Notes under the pieces: model-generated | Seen by the model: the letters and a program-made list of their open reading frames with translations, nothing else | What the model was told of the DNA's origin: nothing | Databases searched by the model: none | Position numbers and translations under genes: made by a program | DNA from: Bacillus sp. FJAT-18017 | GTDB lineage: Bacteria; Bacillota; Bacilli; Bacillales; Cytobacillaceae | Direction of reading: 5' to 3' | Assembly: GCF_001278805.1 (NCBI RefSeq) | Contig: NZ_CP012602.1 | Span: forward strand, 1,157,001 to 1,221,000 | Length of the DNA stretch: 64,000 nucleotides | Shown here: one piece after another, positions 43,802 through 52,239 of the stretch | Numbering within the stretch: position 1 is the stretch's first letter | How the letters are laid out: every line of letters begins with the position of its first letter

Positions 43802-44479
43802 CCGGGGAGGGCAGTAACGGGATCTGAGCTGGCAACAGGAGACGGCTCAAGTTTGGCGTCTTTTGTAGGACAAATCTTCTGAAGCTTCGCGTGGTCAGGT
43901 TTGACTTCTAGACCTACGACGCCGATTAGTAGGAGACAATTCGTATTCGCCCGGCCATGTCTAAAAGGTGGGCATCAGATTCATAAAGAGTTCATGAAAA
44001 AATGCTCTTCGTACACTGTACAAAGGGCATTTATTAACAAACTGGGAGAGAGTTTGTTCATTATAGTATTGGGGGGGCGGCGGGGAGGCCGCCATTTTCT
44101 TCTTGGAAAAAGTCGTTGAGAAAAGAAATGGTTATTGTCCGAACAAAGTTCGTAGCCCCAACATTAACTCCGTGTAATGCTGAAACCAGAGAGTGTATTG
44201 CTCGAACAACGCTGTCTGCATTTATAAGTATAGGATTTAAATATTAAGGAAGTTTTAATAGAATATGAATTTTTATGGTAAGAAGATTAATAAATTGAAA
44301 ATCAGTGTGAGAAAAGTTTCCGAGAGCAATCCCGGATGCTTAGAGGCTGGTCTGGCAACTGGATAGAAGAGGTGCTTAGACGAAAAAGAGTCCGTTGAGA
44401 AGAGAGGAGGCGAGTATATCCAATTCTTAACAAGCTTCGCTTCAGAAAAGGCAAAGTGGTTGTTGATAGGGGGGCGTCA
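43802..44479. other. Gene-poor stretch
   Basis: No convincing gene. A GGCGGC, 6-base loop, GCCGCC hairpin with ATTTTCTTC behind it (44076-44100) could be a terminator. The frame 43901-44119 (+) is compositionally odd and has no good ribosome site. Confidence 0.4.
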
Positions 44480-44650
44480 ATGACAGAAACACGCAGGTCA
44501 ATCAATCTATCAAGACAACTTTTTCTATATTCAGGACAGATTTTTAGAAATTCAAGACATTTCCCGGATGATTCAGGACATTTCCCAAACGATTCAGGAC
44601 AGATCTTCAGAAATTCAGGACAAATCCAGTCCAATCACCGCTTTCCGTAA
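44480..44650 (+). CDS. Doubtful 56-residue heptapeptide-repeat ORF
   Basis: ATG 44480 follows AGGGGGGCGTCA. The product ends in heptads of the form SGQIFRN, SRHFPDD, SGHFPND, SGQIFRN, SGQIQSN, generated by the 21-bp DNA repeat below. The minus frame is also open through the repeat. It might be a repeat-derived chance ORF; I cannot assign a role. Confidence 0.3.
   Translation: MTETRRSINLSRQLFLYSGQIFRNSRHFPDDSGHFPNDSGQIFRNSGQIQSNHRFP
44530..44628 (+). repeat. 21-bp tandem repeat, about five units
   Basis: Units start at 44530, 44551, 44572, 44593 and 44614, each opening TTCAGGACA or TTCAAGACA and ending in GATTTTTAGAAA or TTTCCCGGATGA types. The 21-bp period keeps reading frame. Confidence 0.85.
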
Positions 44651-44682
44651 AAAAAGGCAGCTGTAGTTTCCCCGCAGCTGCC
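44649..44682 (-). terminator. Terminator of the large secreted phosphatase gene
   Basis: GGCAGCTG and CAGCTGCC arms with an 11-base loop; seven T follow on the minus strand. Confidence 0.85.
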
Positions 44683-44695
44683 CTTCAAGTAGATT

Positions 44696-47600
44696 CTATT
44701 CTTCATCCTCGTCAAAATACTCTTCGTTTTTGACTGTGAATTGATCGATTGTTTCACCGTCTGAGGTGATGGTTGTAAATGTGATTGTGTCCTTATCGAC
44801 TTTTGCGTGCATCGAGACTGCGATCGGGTCCATGTTGACGTAGTCGAATTTTTCATCAGCGACGGCGTCGTAGTGTTTTTTACCAGTCGTGCCGGCAACA
44901 ATGTAGACAGTGCCGTTTGAGTCTTCCTGGCCGTCCTTAATTTTCTTTGTCCTGCCATAGGAATGATCGTGGCCGGAGAATACGATATCGATGCCGAGCT
45001 CATCGACAACCGGAGGAAGCTTCTGCTTCATGACGGCATTGCCTCCGAACGGATTCGTAAAATATGGCGGCTTGTGGGTGACAAGGATTTTCCATGGTTT
45101 GTTGCTATTCTGGACATCCTGCTTGAGCCACTCGAGCTGTTTGTCAAGCACTTCAGCGCTGTCTGTATAACCGAGAACGCTAATGTGCATGTTGTTGTAA
45201 TCGACTGAATACGTGCCGCCCTTGTCCACGTCAGGCCCGTTTTCCGGGTTGTTGAAAATTGCCTTTGCCAGGCTGCCGTCAGGGTCGCCCATGTATTCAT
45301 GGTTGCCAAGCGCTGCAACTAGGTCGGTGGAGCGGATCGAGCTAAAGTTGCTCATCAGGCCGAGCGCGTCGTTCCATTGTTTGAACTTGGCCGATTCATC
45401 GATCAGGTCACCGACATGGATCATGAATGATAAATCGTTATTACTTTGGTTTACAAGGATTTTGCTAAAATCGCTTAAATCGGAAGGGGATTGCGTATCG
45501 CCGAAAACGGAAAACTCGAAATTCTGTTTGCGCTGCTCAGTCGTAAATTCCTCGATTGGTGACCAGTTCTCCCCGTCTCCAACCTGGTAAACATAGGTTG
45601 TATCCTGCTGAAGTTTGCTAAGTTTTACCTCGTTAACCCTAACAATCCCGTTCTTTTTAATATCAAGCTCCCCTGAGAAAACCTGGCTGCTTGACGTACC
45701 AGTTGCTGTCTCAAATGCATCCTCGCCTTTGCGCTCGTAATCCTGCTTGCGCGCAAACTTGACCATCGCCCCAGCCTCAGTCAGCGGGCTCGACATCCAG
45801 GTGAACGATTTCGTCTTATAAGGGTCTCCTGTTGGATTGGAAAGGATGTTTTTGATTTCATTTTCCGCAGCAAGGGCAGGGTATGTCTGTGTGTTCATCT
45901 TGAACGAGTACTTGCTGTCCTTAACTGCATATAAAGCAACTTTTTTGACTTCATCTGTAATTGGGCCAGAAATCAGACGGCCATTTTCATCCGTTATGCC
46001 GAGTGAAATCGGCTCGCTGCTGCCTTCAATCTCGGCAAAAATTTCCGCGCCAGCAGCTGGCTGGTTTTTTGTATCTTTCACTGTCATGGCGGTTGGCGCG
46101 CCGATTAAAATAGGGTCAGCTGTAATCGTAAAGGCGCCAATTACTTCCTTGCTTACCGGAGCCATTGAAAATGTCGGAACAAAGCTGCTACCGGGGTCAT
46201 TCCGGAAATTCAGCATTGCTTCTGATATCTCATAGGTCAGCTTGCTGCCTTCTTTTGTGGCGGCAGGTATGCGGACCCCAATGGTAGCGGCATCAACGGA
46301 AGCCGATGCACCATTGTTAATGAGATTTAATGTAAGGGTTCCGGTTTCTCTGTCATAATCATACGAACTTTCATTGAACCCATTTCCGAACTGGACTGCC
46401 TCCACAGGGAAGTTTTTATCAACCTTCAGCTTGATGGTTGAACCTGATAGACTCTCAGGATTTGTTGCCTTAACAGTCAGGTTGAACAGATCACCGAGTA
46501 GCGGCTGCTCCTGTTGATTGACAACTTCCATTTTTGCAGCCCCGGTGTTGACGGTAAAATAAACCGTCTTGATGGCCTGGTTGCCGAATTTGTCCGGCAC
46601 CATCAAGGTGATTTTATGGGTTCCGTCTGCCCATTTCAGGCCGCTGAGAGAAACGGAGCCATCCATATCATACGAGTAATGACCTTCTGAGTTCTTGTAA
46701 TTTACTCCATCAACATAGATGCTGATTTTCTCCCAGTCGATCCCAGTTTTGAACGGATCATCTTCAAATTCGCTGACATTCGCCTTGATACCTACTGTGT
46801 TTGTGTCAAAATTTTTCCCGTCAACATTGATGGATTCAATGACTGGAGGATTTAAATCATCCATCTTTTCACCGTACACGGCACGGATGTTGTCAATGTA
46901 GACTGTCCCCTTTGACATCGGGCCTGTGATGCCGGACTTGGTCGACATCATTCTGAATGTTTGCGTAGAATGCAATTTGAACGGGCCGGTGAAAGATGCC
47001 GGAATTTGGGCTTCGATGTACTTCCAGCCTGTCCAGTCGACACCTGGCTTTTCTTTTGTCAAATCGATTGATTGGTTCTTGCCGTTGCCATCGACTATCA
47101 TCATCCTTAGCCAGTAGCCTTGGGCTTCAGGAGTTGCATACACCCACATGCCGATGCCGGTCGGGTTGTCACTGATTGGCGTATTGACGCCAGGACCTGC
47201 ATAGACGCCAAGCGTTGTACCGGTCTGTGCATTCGTAAAATCATAGTCCAATTTTAAACTTTGGTTGCCGAATCTCACTTGGTCCGGATAAGAGGAAAGG
47301 GTGAGAATTCCTTTTTCACCGCGGCCGGCAGTGGACGTTCTCCAGCCAGTCATGCCTTTTTCATAATCAAAGATCACCTCAGGCATTTTTCCGACGGAGA
47401 CCTTCATCTGGGCAGTGAGGCTGGTTCCCTTTAATGTTGCGGTGATTGTACCCGATACATTTTTATCCCCGGTATGAAGGATTCCTGCTTCATCGATTGT
47501 CCCCATTCCTTCAGGGATTGAGAATTCGATGTCCTGAAGGTTCCATTCGACAACCCGTTTTTGAAACTTTGCAATAAGGGTGAGATCGACTTCACTGTTT

Positions 47601-48808
47601 CTGGCGGCTGTCAGTTCAGTGGAACCAAAACTCAGTTCATCCGGCTTGGCAATTTCGATGATACTTTTGCCGACCTGCTGCCCCTGGTGGCTTAAGAGAA
47701 TCTCGAATTGGCCGGCCTTTCCGTTTGAGAGGAACGTTCCGGTTTCATCGATTGTGCCGAAGGACGGGTCGGATATTGACCAGCTTAAACCAGATTGCGG
47801 AAGGGGAGCGGACGCCATCGATTTGTCCCTACCTTTTGCAGAAAACTGGATGGTCGACCCCGTTGTAAAGGACTTATCATAAGGCTCGACATGTGCCGAC
47901 GCGAAAATATGGTCGGACGGTTCTTTTGTAACAACGAGCCAGGTGTTGGCTACACTTCGTTCGTTGCGGTCTGACGGTTTATTATCGAGTTCAAGAGTAT
48001 CTCCGCCAAGTGTGCGGGTTGTGAATGTCGACGAACCGCCCCCATCCAGATTCAGGGCACTTACCGCACCAAGGTCAATCATCAATTGTGCCAAATCGGG
48101 CATCGAAATACCTGCTGAATACGGTTCCTGTCTACCGTCAATCACGGCGAAAAAGACATCGCCATCCTGTTTGATACCGACTGCCGTCCGGGGTTCCTTA
48201 TCTTGTCCCGTTTGCGGAGTCTGATAAACTTTACTGTCCTTTACAAGGATGGCATTCCCGCCAAGAGCTTCCTTGAGCTGGTCCTTCATTGCGGGGTATT
48301 GGGCTGCATCGCCAATCACAGCTTCCCCTGACTTGGTAATTCCAAAGAATTTGTGCGATCCGCTATTTGTTCCCTTTACAGCCTGTCCATCTTTATAAAC
48401 AACGCCATGCGGCTCACCGGTTGCCATATTATAAAAATCGGCATTCACGGCAGCTACTACTTTATGGTTTTCACTATCCGCAGCTTTTGCCTGCTGCCTC
48501 ACTGGCTGCAGACCGTATGTATTGCTGTCATTCGGTGTTCCTGCCTCGATTGAGACAGTAGGATTTTGGATATCGACATCAACTACAAAACTCTCAATCT
48601 TCTTGCCATCTTTTCCTTCAAAACTATAATGCTTTTCCTTAACACCTGGAGCAAGATCTGCTTGGTACTGATTGATCGGTACTGGTGCAATAACAGACTG
48701 CAAATCGAACGGGCCGAGCGCAGATGTAAAGCTTGGCGAAATAATACTTCCTGCGAGGGCAAAGGAGAGTGTAACGGGCAGTATTCTTTTTTTCCAATTT
48801 GAACGCAT
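44696..48808 (-). CDS. Secreted multidomain phosphodiester glycosidase / metallophosphatase
   Basis: 1370 residues with a signal peptide (KKRILPVTLSFALAGSIISP). Domains in order: NAGPA-type phosphodiester glycosidase (about 50-295; VVAAVNADFYNMATGEPHGV, LNLDGGGSSTF); Ig-like segments (300-475); a jelly-roll carbohydrate-binding-like domain (about 480-660; WVYATPEAQGYWLRM, VYIDNIRAVYGE); an Ig-like and then a cohesin-like domain (about 760-880); and a purple-acid-phosphatase-like module (about 990-1350) with FSVFGDTQ, HVGDLIDE, LGNHEYM, THKPP and FSGHDHSYG. It probably cleaves sugar phosphodiesters or cell-wall teichoic-type polymers outside the cell and releases phosphate. Strong AGGAGG site; monocistronic. 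Confidence 0.88.
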   Translation of the reverse strand: MRSNWKKRILPVTLSFALAGSIISPSFTSALGPFDLQSVIAPVPINQYQADLAPGVKEKHYSFEGKDGKKIESFVVDVDIQNPTVSIEAGTPNDSNTYGLQPVRQQAKAADSENHKVVAAVNADFYNMATGEPHGVVYKDGQAVKGTNSGSHKFFGITKSGEAVIGDAAQYPAMKDQLKEALGGNAILVKDSKVYQTPQTGQDKEPRTAVGIKQDGDVFFAVIDGRQEPYSAGISMPDLAQLMIDLGAVSALNLDGGGSSTFTTRTLGGDTLELDNKPSDRNERSVANTWLVVTKEPSDHIFASAHVEPYDKSFTTGSTIQFSAKGRDKSMASAPLPQSGLSWSISDPSFGTIDETGTFLSNGKAGQFEILLSHQGQQVGKSIIEIAKPDELSFGSTELTAARNSEVDLTLIAKFQKRVVEWNLQDIEFSIPEGMGTIDEAGILHTGDKNVSGTITATLKGTSLTAQMKVSVGKMPEVIFDYEKGMTGWRTSTAGRGEKGILTLSSYPDQVRFGNQSLKLDYDFTNAQTGTTLGVYAGPGVNTPISDNPTGIGMWVYATPEAQGYWLRMMIVDGNGKNQSIDLTKEKPGVDWTGWKYIEAQIPASFTGPFKLHSTQTFRMMSTKSGITGPMSKGTVYIDNIRAVYGEKMDDLNPPVIESINVDGKNFDTNTVGIKANVSEFEDDPFKTGIDWEKISIYVDGVNYKNSEGHYSYDMDGSVSLSGLKWADGTHKITLMVPDKFGNQAIKTVYFTVNTGAAKMEVVNQQEQPLLGDLFNLTVKATNPESLSGSTIKLKVDKNFPVEAVQFGNGFNESSYDYDRETGTLTLNLINNGASASVDAATIGVRIPAATKEGSKLTYEISEAMLNFRNDPGSSFVPTFSMAPVSKEVIGAFTITADPILIGAPTAMTVKDTKNQPAAGAEIFAEIEGSSEPISLGITDENGRLISGPITDEVKKVALYAVKDSKYSFKMNTQTYPALAAENEIKNILSNPTGDPYKTKSFTWMSSPLTEAGAMVKFARKQDYERKGEDAFETATGTSSSQVFSGELDIKKNGIVRVNEVKLSKLQQDTTYVYQVGDGENWSPIEEFTTEQRKQNFEFSVFGDTQSPSDLSDFSKILVNQSNNDLSFMIHVGDLIDESAKFKQWNDALGLMSNFSSIRSTDLVAALGNHEYMGDPDGSLAKAIFNNPENGPDVDKGGTYSVDYNNMHISVLGYTDSAEVLDKQLEWLKQDVQNSNKPWKILVTHKPPYFTNPFGGNAVMKQKLPPVVDELGIDIVFSGHDHSYGRTKKIKDGQEDSNGTVYIVAGTTGKKHYDAVADEKFDYVNMDPIAVSMHAKVDKDTITFTTITSDGETIDQFTVKNEEYFDEDEE

Positions 48809-49149
48809 GGGTTCCTCCTAATTTAAAAAGAATGATAGCAAAAGACAACAACATCATTGTAGTGTACAGATATTGGGCATATGTTAATTGAATATTAAGA
48901 ATTCACGAACTTCAATGAGTGGAAAGGCCTAATTATATTTTTAGACTATATACGGACGCTGAAAGAGGAGGAGACGGTGGGGTGGTTGTTACTCCTTTTG
49001 GGTAAAGCAGGGGGGACCCACGGACTTGCTTTGCTGCACTTATGGGTTTATTTTGTATGTAAAGAGCTGTGGACATCCTATTTCCTATGCCAGGGCTAGA
49101 AACTACTATAAAATGAAACCTAAGAGATATACGCGAAAGGAAGTATCAT
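48809..49149. other. Gene-free stretch
   Basis: Divergent promoter region between the secreted phosphatase and the next gene; no repeat or RNA recognised. Confidence 0.4.
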
Positions 49150-49947
49150 ATGACACAATATATCCCTCCTAAAGGAGAATATGAAGTATTTAAAGATGAC
49201 AGTCATTACATGGAAAAGCTTAAGGAATGGGGCTTAAGAGGCAAAAATACTTTTTTGTACAAGGACAAGGACCAGCATACTAATGTAACAATAAAGGGTT
49301 TCGAGGTATACGGCAAAAACGGTGAGTACAACAGTCTTGTTATTGAATTCGCCGATGGTCAGTTAACGTGTATACATCCTGCTTATCTGAAGGAAATGCA
49401 GTCTTCTTCTTTTGTAAAAGAATTAAGCAGCCAACAAACAGAAAACATTGCTGTTGAAAAGGAGAACAAAGCAGAAGCAGAGCCTGGTAAAGATGAAGAA
49501 CCTTTGCCGGAAAAAGCAGAAGCGGAGAGCCGGAAAGTTGAAAAGTCTGAGCAGGAAAAGGACTCAACACCTGCTGCAAAAAAGGCAACCAAGAAAAAGG
49601 AGAAAGCACCGAAAATAACGCTCCCGGAAGATAAAGTTCATTTCACTGGAAAAGTGAAACAGCTGGCTTTAAGCTGGAATCATTTTAATGAAGAAAATGA
49701 TGAGGTTGTCGTGTTTGAAGATGTTCGGATTGAACAGGAGGAACCGATTGAGATTGGGCTTGCATGGGGTTCCCATAGCAAAACTCTTAAAAAATTGGAA
49801 CTCGAACCAGGTATGGAATTGGAGTTTGACGGCAAAATCGTTAAAAAGAGCCTGCCAAAAGGCAAGGATGTAGAAGATGAATCTCTATTGCTCGATGTCT
49901 CCGTTGGATATAAAATCAATAATCCATCGAAGATTGTAAAGAAATGA
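49150..49947 (+). CDS. Hypothetical two-domain protein with charged linker
   Basis: 265 residues, no membrane segment or signal. Residues 1-95 form a small domain (MTQYIPPKGEYEVFKDDSHY, VTIKGFEVYGKNGEYNSLVI, LTCIHPAYLKEM). Residues about 96-155 are a Glu/Lys/Ala linker (KAEAEPGKDEEPLPEKAEAE, AAKKATKKKEKAPK). Residues 156-265 are a beta-rich domain (VHFTGKVKQLALSWNHFN, LELEPGMELEFDGKIVKK). No family recognised. Good GGAAG site, terminator behind. Confidence 0.7.
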   Translation: MTQYIPPKGEYEVFKDDSHYMEKLKEWGLRGKNTFLYKDKDQHTNVTIKGFEVYGKNGEYNSLVIEFADGQLTCIHPAYLKEMQSSSFVKELSSQQTENIAVEKENKAEAEPGKDEEPLPEKAEAESRKVEKSEQEKDSTPAAKKATKKKEKAPKITLPEDKVHFTGKVKQLALSWNHFNEENDEVVVFEDVRIEQEEPIEIGLAWGSHSKTLKKLELEPGMELEFDGKIVKKSLPKGKDVEDESLLLDVSVGYKINNPSKIVKK

Positions 49948-49964
49948 TTTTTGCTAAATAAAAA

Positions 49965-50000
49965 AGAGAGTGCAGGAGAAATGGGCCTGCACTTTCGTTT
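49965..50000 (+). terminator. Rho-independent terminator
   Basis: AGTGCAGG, 9-base loop, CCTGCACT, then TTCGTTTTG, 18 bp after the stop. Confidence 0.75.
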
Positions 50001-50045
50001 TGCCTGGAGAATAGAACGTTTCAGGAATTGTTAGTGAGGATCATG

Positions 50046-50300
50046 TTATCTTTTTCTCTTTCTCTTTCTTTCCCTTAAAAACGCCGGGATGTCCAGTTTT
50101 TCATTAGTGATTTGAGTATCTGCAAAGGATTGTTTCTGTTTGGCCTCGTACTTCAAAAGAAATTCATCTATACATTGCTCCTTATAATGTTCGATTGCAT
50201 CTTCGCCTTTAGCAACTATATCTCCTGGAATTGCATGCGTGTTATTCCTGATAATATCCATGATTTTTACTTTCATGTCTAGACGGTCTTTTGGATTCAT
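50046..50300 (-). CDS. 84-residue protein carrying the FtsZ C-terminal peptide
   Basis: ATG 50300 follows GGGAGGTGAT (an in-frame GTG at 50312 overlaps that site, so it is less likely). Residues 1-60 are helical and unrecognised (LDMKVKIMDIIRNNTHAIPG, EDAIEHYKEQCIDEFLLKYE). Residues 69-84 read LDIPAFLRERKRKRKR, the conserved FtsZ C-terminal peptide (Bacillus FtsZ ends in LDIPTFLRNR plus basic residues) with an exaggerated basic tail. No GTPase domain is present. The tail of FtsZ binds FtsA, SepF, EzrA and ZapA/ZipA-type partners, so a competitor or adaptor at the divisome is inferred. It ends an operon of very small genes. Confidence 0.8.
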   Translation of the reverse strand: MNPKDRLDMKVKIMDIIRNNTHAIPGDIVAKGEDAIEHYKEQCIDEFLLKYEAKQKQSFADTQITNEKLDIPAFLRERKRKRKR

Positions 50301-50330
50301 AGGATTTATCACCTCCCGTTATGGACTAGG

Positions 50331-50462
50331 TTAGTTTCCTTTTTCCTTGTCTTGTTGGTTTTTATCTTCTTTTTCAGCTGTTTGTATAAGCAAATTAATT
50401 AATTTGAAGTAGCTTTCATGTGCCTGGTTTGCACCAAATTTAAATTTATCTATAAAATTCAA
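50331..50462 (-). CDS. 43-residue charged microprotein
   Basis: TTG start with GGGAGAG about 11 bases upstream; product starts MNFIDKFKFGANQAHESYFK, continues LINLLIQTAEKEDKNQQDKE, and ends KGN. It has one amphipathic helix and a hydrophilic tail. It lies 16 bp after the glycine-zipper gene and 30 bp before the FtsZ-tail gene, all in one direction. No family recognised. Confidence 0.55.
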   Translation of the reverse strand: MNFIDKFKFGANQAHESYFKLINLLIQTAEKEDKNQQDKEKGN

Positions 50463-50478
50463 GGTGGATCACTCTCCC

Positions 50479-50721
50479 TTACAATTGTTCAATAATCTTA
50501 TATGCGGCCTTGCTCCCAAGAACAACTCCAAGGCCGCCTCCGGTTGCGATTCCTGCTGCAAAACCGACTACTCCTCCTACAGGGCCGAGGGCTGCAAACC
50601 CTAGGCCTGTCAAGCTTGCTGCACCTGCATAGCTTCCTGTTAGCCCCCCAAGAGCGATGCCTGTTGTTTTGAATATCGGCTTTATTTTATCTGAAAAGCT
50701 CTTATCTTGGTTATTCGACAT
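50479..50721 (-). CDS. 80-residue glycine-zipper membrane protein
   Basis: ATG 50721 with AAAGGAA upstream (a longer frame starts at a TTG, 50754, without a good site). After a hydrophilic N-terminus (MSNNQDKSFSDKIKPIFKTT), residues 20-75 are a Gly/Ala/Val stretch (LGGLTGSYAGAASLTGLG, VGGVVGFAAGIATGGG), which can form two packed helices. Glycine zippers form membrane hairpins or pores. It overlaps the 35-residue ORF upstream by 11 bases. Confidence 0.7.
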   Translation of the reverse strand: MSNNQDKSFSDKIKPIFKTTGIALGGLTGSYAGAASLTGLGFAALGPVGGVVGFAAGIATGGGLGVVLGSKAAYKIIEQL

Positions 50722-50818
50722 TTTTGAGATTCCTTTCCCGCTCTGCGTTTTCAAGATTGTCCTTTAATTCTTTTAATATAAGGGAGAAGTGTTTAATAAG
50801 CTTAACTGCAGAATTCAT
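50711..50818 (-). CDS. 35-residue coiled microprotein
   Basis: ATG overlaps the stop of the 323-residue gene (ATGA) with GAGGAG upstream; product starts MNSAVKLIKHFSLILKELKD, continues NLENAERERNLKNVE. Its 3' end overlaps the glycine-zipper start, making three consecutive genes translationally coupled. No relatives recognised; judged by overlap geometry and ribosome site. Confidence 0.5.
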   Translation of the reverse strand: MNSAVKLIKHFSLILKELKDNLENAERERNLKNVE

Positions 50819-51786
50819 TGCTTCGATTCTCCTCGCTTCCGTTGTTTAGTATTTTTATAGTAGTTTTCATCTTTCTTCTGATAATAAGCTAGCTCGCAGT
50901 CGCTCCAATAGATACGGCCCCGTTTTCCTTCTTTTCTTGCCTTTAGTTTTTCGGGATCCTCAGGTTTATGAAGGACAGCATGCCCCCTGCGCGCTCTGGC
51001 TTCTTGATATCTCGTTGGATTTCTTATGAAAAGCCCGCAGCTTTCACATTTTAGCGGGTGTTTAGCCGACTTTTGAAATTCTATCAGTTCAATATAAAGG
51101 TCTTCCTCAAATGTTTTTATTTGAGGTTCAACAGTGAAATAGTATATGCCATCAGGCCCAATGATTGGGGAAGAGCTGATTCCATAGCTGATTTGCTGTA
51201 TATTTTTATTTAATTCTTCGGTAAGACTGCCGAATGGTTTTGGAATAACAATGTGTAAATCTTCCGCATTAATATAATGTTTTTTATAGTTGTTTGGAGG
51301 ATTAAAATATTCGTGATATGTCTCCCGAAGGCTTGTTATTCTTTCTTGTAAAGTCTCGTTGAATGGATCGCGGCTTAGCTTATCGATTTCATTTTCCAGC
51401 ATCCTCTGTACAGAGTATGGATACTTCATTGCGGCTTTATAGGCTTTATCTACTTCATCAAGATATTGCCTTACCATTTTTTGTAGGGTCAAAAGCTTCT
51501 TTTTTCCTTTTAGTATCAGGCCAACATTTACTTTCGTCTGGTGTTCTGAATCAGTAAAAGGCATCTGTATCCCATCATCAAAGAGTACCCCCTGTTCCGT
51601 GTAATAAATTCCTGATGGATTCATGCTGGTGGTCTGATATTTTTCAGCCACGCTGCGGGCAATCATTCTATGAAATGTCTTTTCTCTCTTTTTAAACCAA
51701 AGCTCTAAAAAATCCCTTACCTCACTTTCCTCAAATTTTAATTCGCTGAAAGAAATAATAAACCAATCCTTTGGAGCATAGTCCAT
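50815..51786 (-). CDS. Hypothetical 323-residue protein with C-terminal zinc-ribbon-like motif
   Basis: First gene of the mini-operon. Residues 1-170 are helical and charged (VRDFLELWFKKREKTFHRMI, LLTLQKMVRQYLDEVDKAYK). Residues about 170-240 form a beta-rich region. C247 and C250 in CESC, H269 and C297 in YWSDCELAYYQK suggest a zinc-binding knuckle in a strongly basic C-terminal region (EARARRGHAV, RKEGKRGR). The pattern recalls CGNR-like DNA- or RNA-binding fingers but is not that family. No function can be assigned; regulation of the tiny genes behind it is possible. Confidence 0.65.
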   Translation of the reverse strand: MDYAPKDWFIISFSELKFEESEVRDFLELWFKKREKTFHRMIARSVAEKYQTTSMNPSGIYYTEQGVLFDDGIQMPFTDSEHQTKVNVGLILKGKKKLLTLQKMVRQYLDEVDKAYKAAMKYPYSVQRMLENEIDKLSRDPFNETLQERITSLRETYHEYFNPPNNYKKHYINAEDLHIVIPKPFGSLTEELNKNIQQISYGISSSPIIGPDGIYYFTVEPQIKTFEEDLYIELIEFQKSAKHPLKCESCGLFIRNPTRYQEARARRGHAVLHKPEDPEKLKARKEGKRGRIYWSDCELAYYQKKDENYYKNTKQRKRGESKQ

Positions 51787-52187
51787 CTTTCATCACCTCT
51801 CTATTGACTATATTACTTTACTTGCAAAAGGTTAGAAATCACGTAAATTGCACGGAATCCTCTTCGGAGTTAAAGTTTTTTCACTTATATACAAAGATAG
51901 GTAAAATTCAGTGATAAAAAATTTTTAGGGGGATTTAAATAAGAAAGTACAAAGAAAGTATTTATTGTGGTTTTGTTTTTAGTTTTACGGAGTTTACTTC
52001 CAATGCTAACAAAGTTTTCGGGGCTGCATGTAAACTATGAAATTATTAAGGGGGTTTTATAGATTAGGAATTATAGTTTTTATCAAGTCTGGTAGGGAGG
52101 GGCTTTTAAGTTCATCCTCAAAATAAATCCATAAAGATACTTTCAAGTAAGAGATGTTCACAAATAGTAATGAAGCGCCCTTTAAAT
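51787..52187. other. Gene-free stretch
   Basis: AT-rich, with upstream region of the mini-operon on one side and no recognisable RNA or repeat until the REP-like hairpin. Confidence 0.4.
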
Positions 52188-52232
52188 GGGGAACGGTTCT
52201 CTTATTGCCAATGGCAGATGAGAACCGTCCCT
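52188..52232. repeat. REP-like nested hairpin
   Basis: GGGGAACGGTTCTC and GAGAACCGTCCCT with TTGCCAATGGCA inside: the clearest two-tier copy. Directly behind tatC. Confidence 0.8.
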
Positions 52233-52239
52233 GGCCTGC

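Noticed and set aside
43901..44119. 72-codon plus-strand frame
   Set aside because: Arg/Gly-rich translation with no ribosome site; probably non-coding intergenic DNA.
45213..45590. 125-codon and neighbouring plus-strand frames inside the large secreted protein gene
   Set aside because: Shadows; the minus-strand gene has continuous domain matches.
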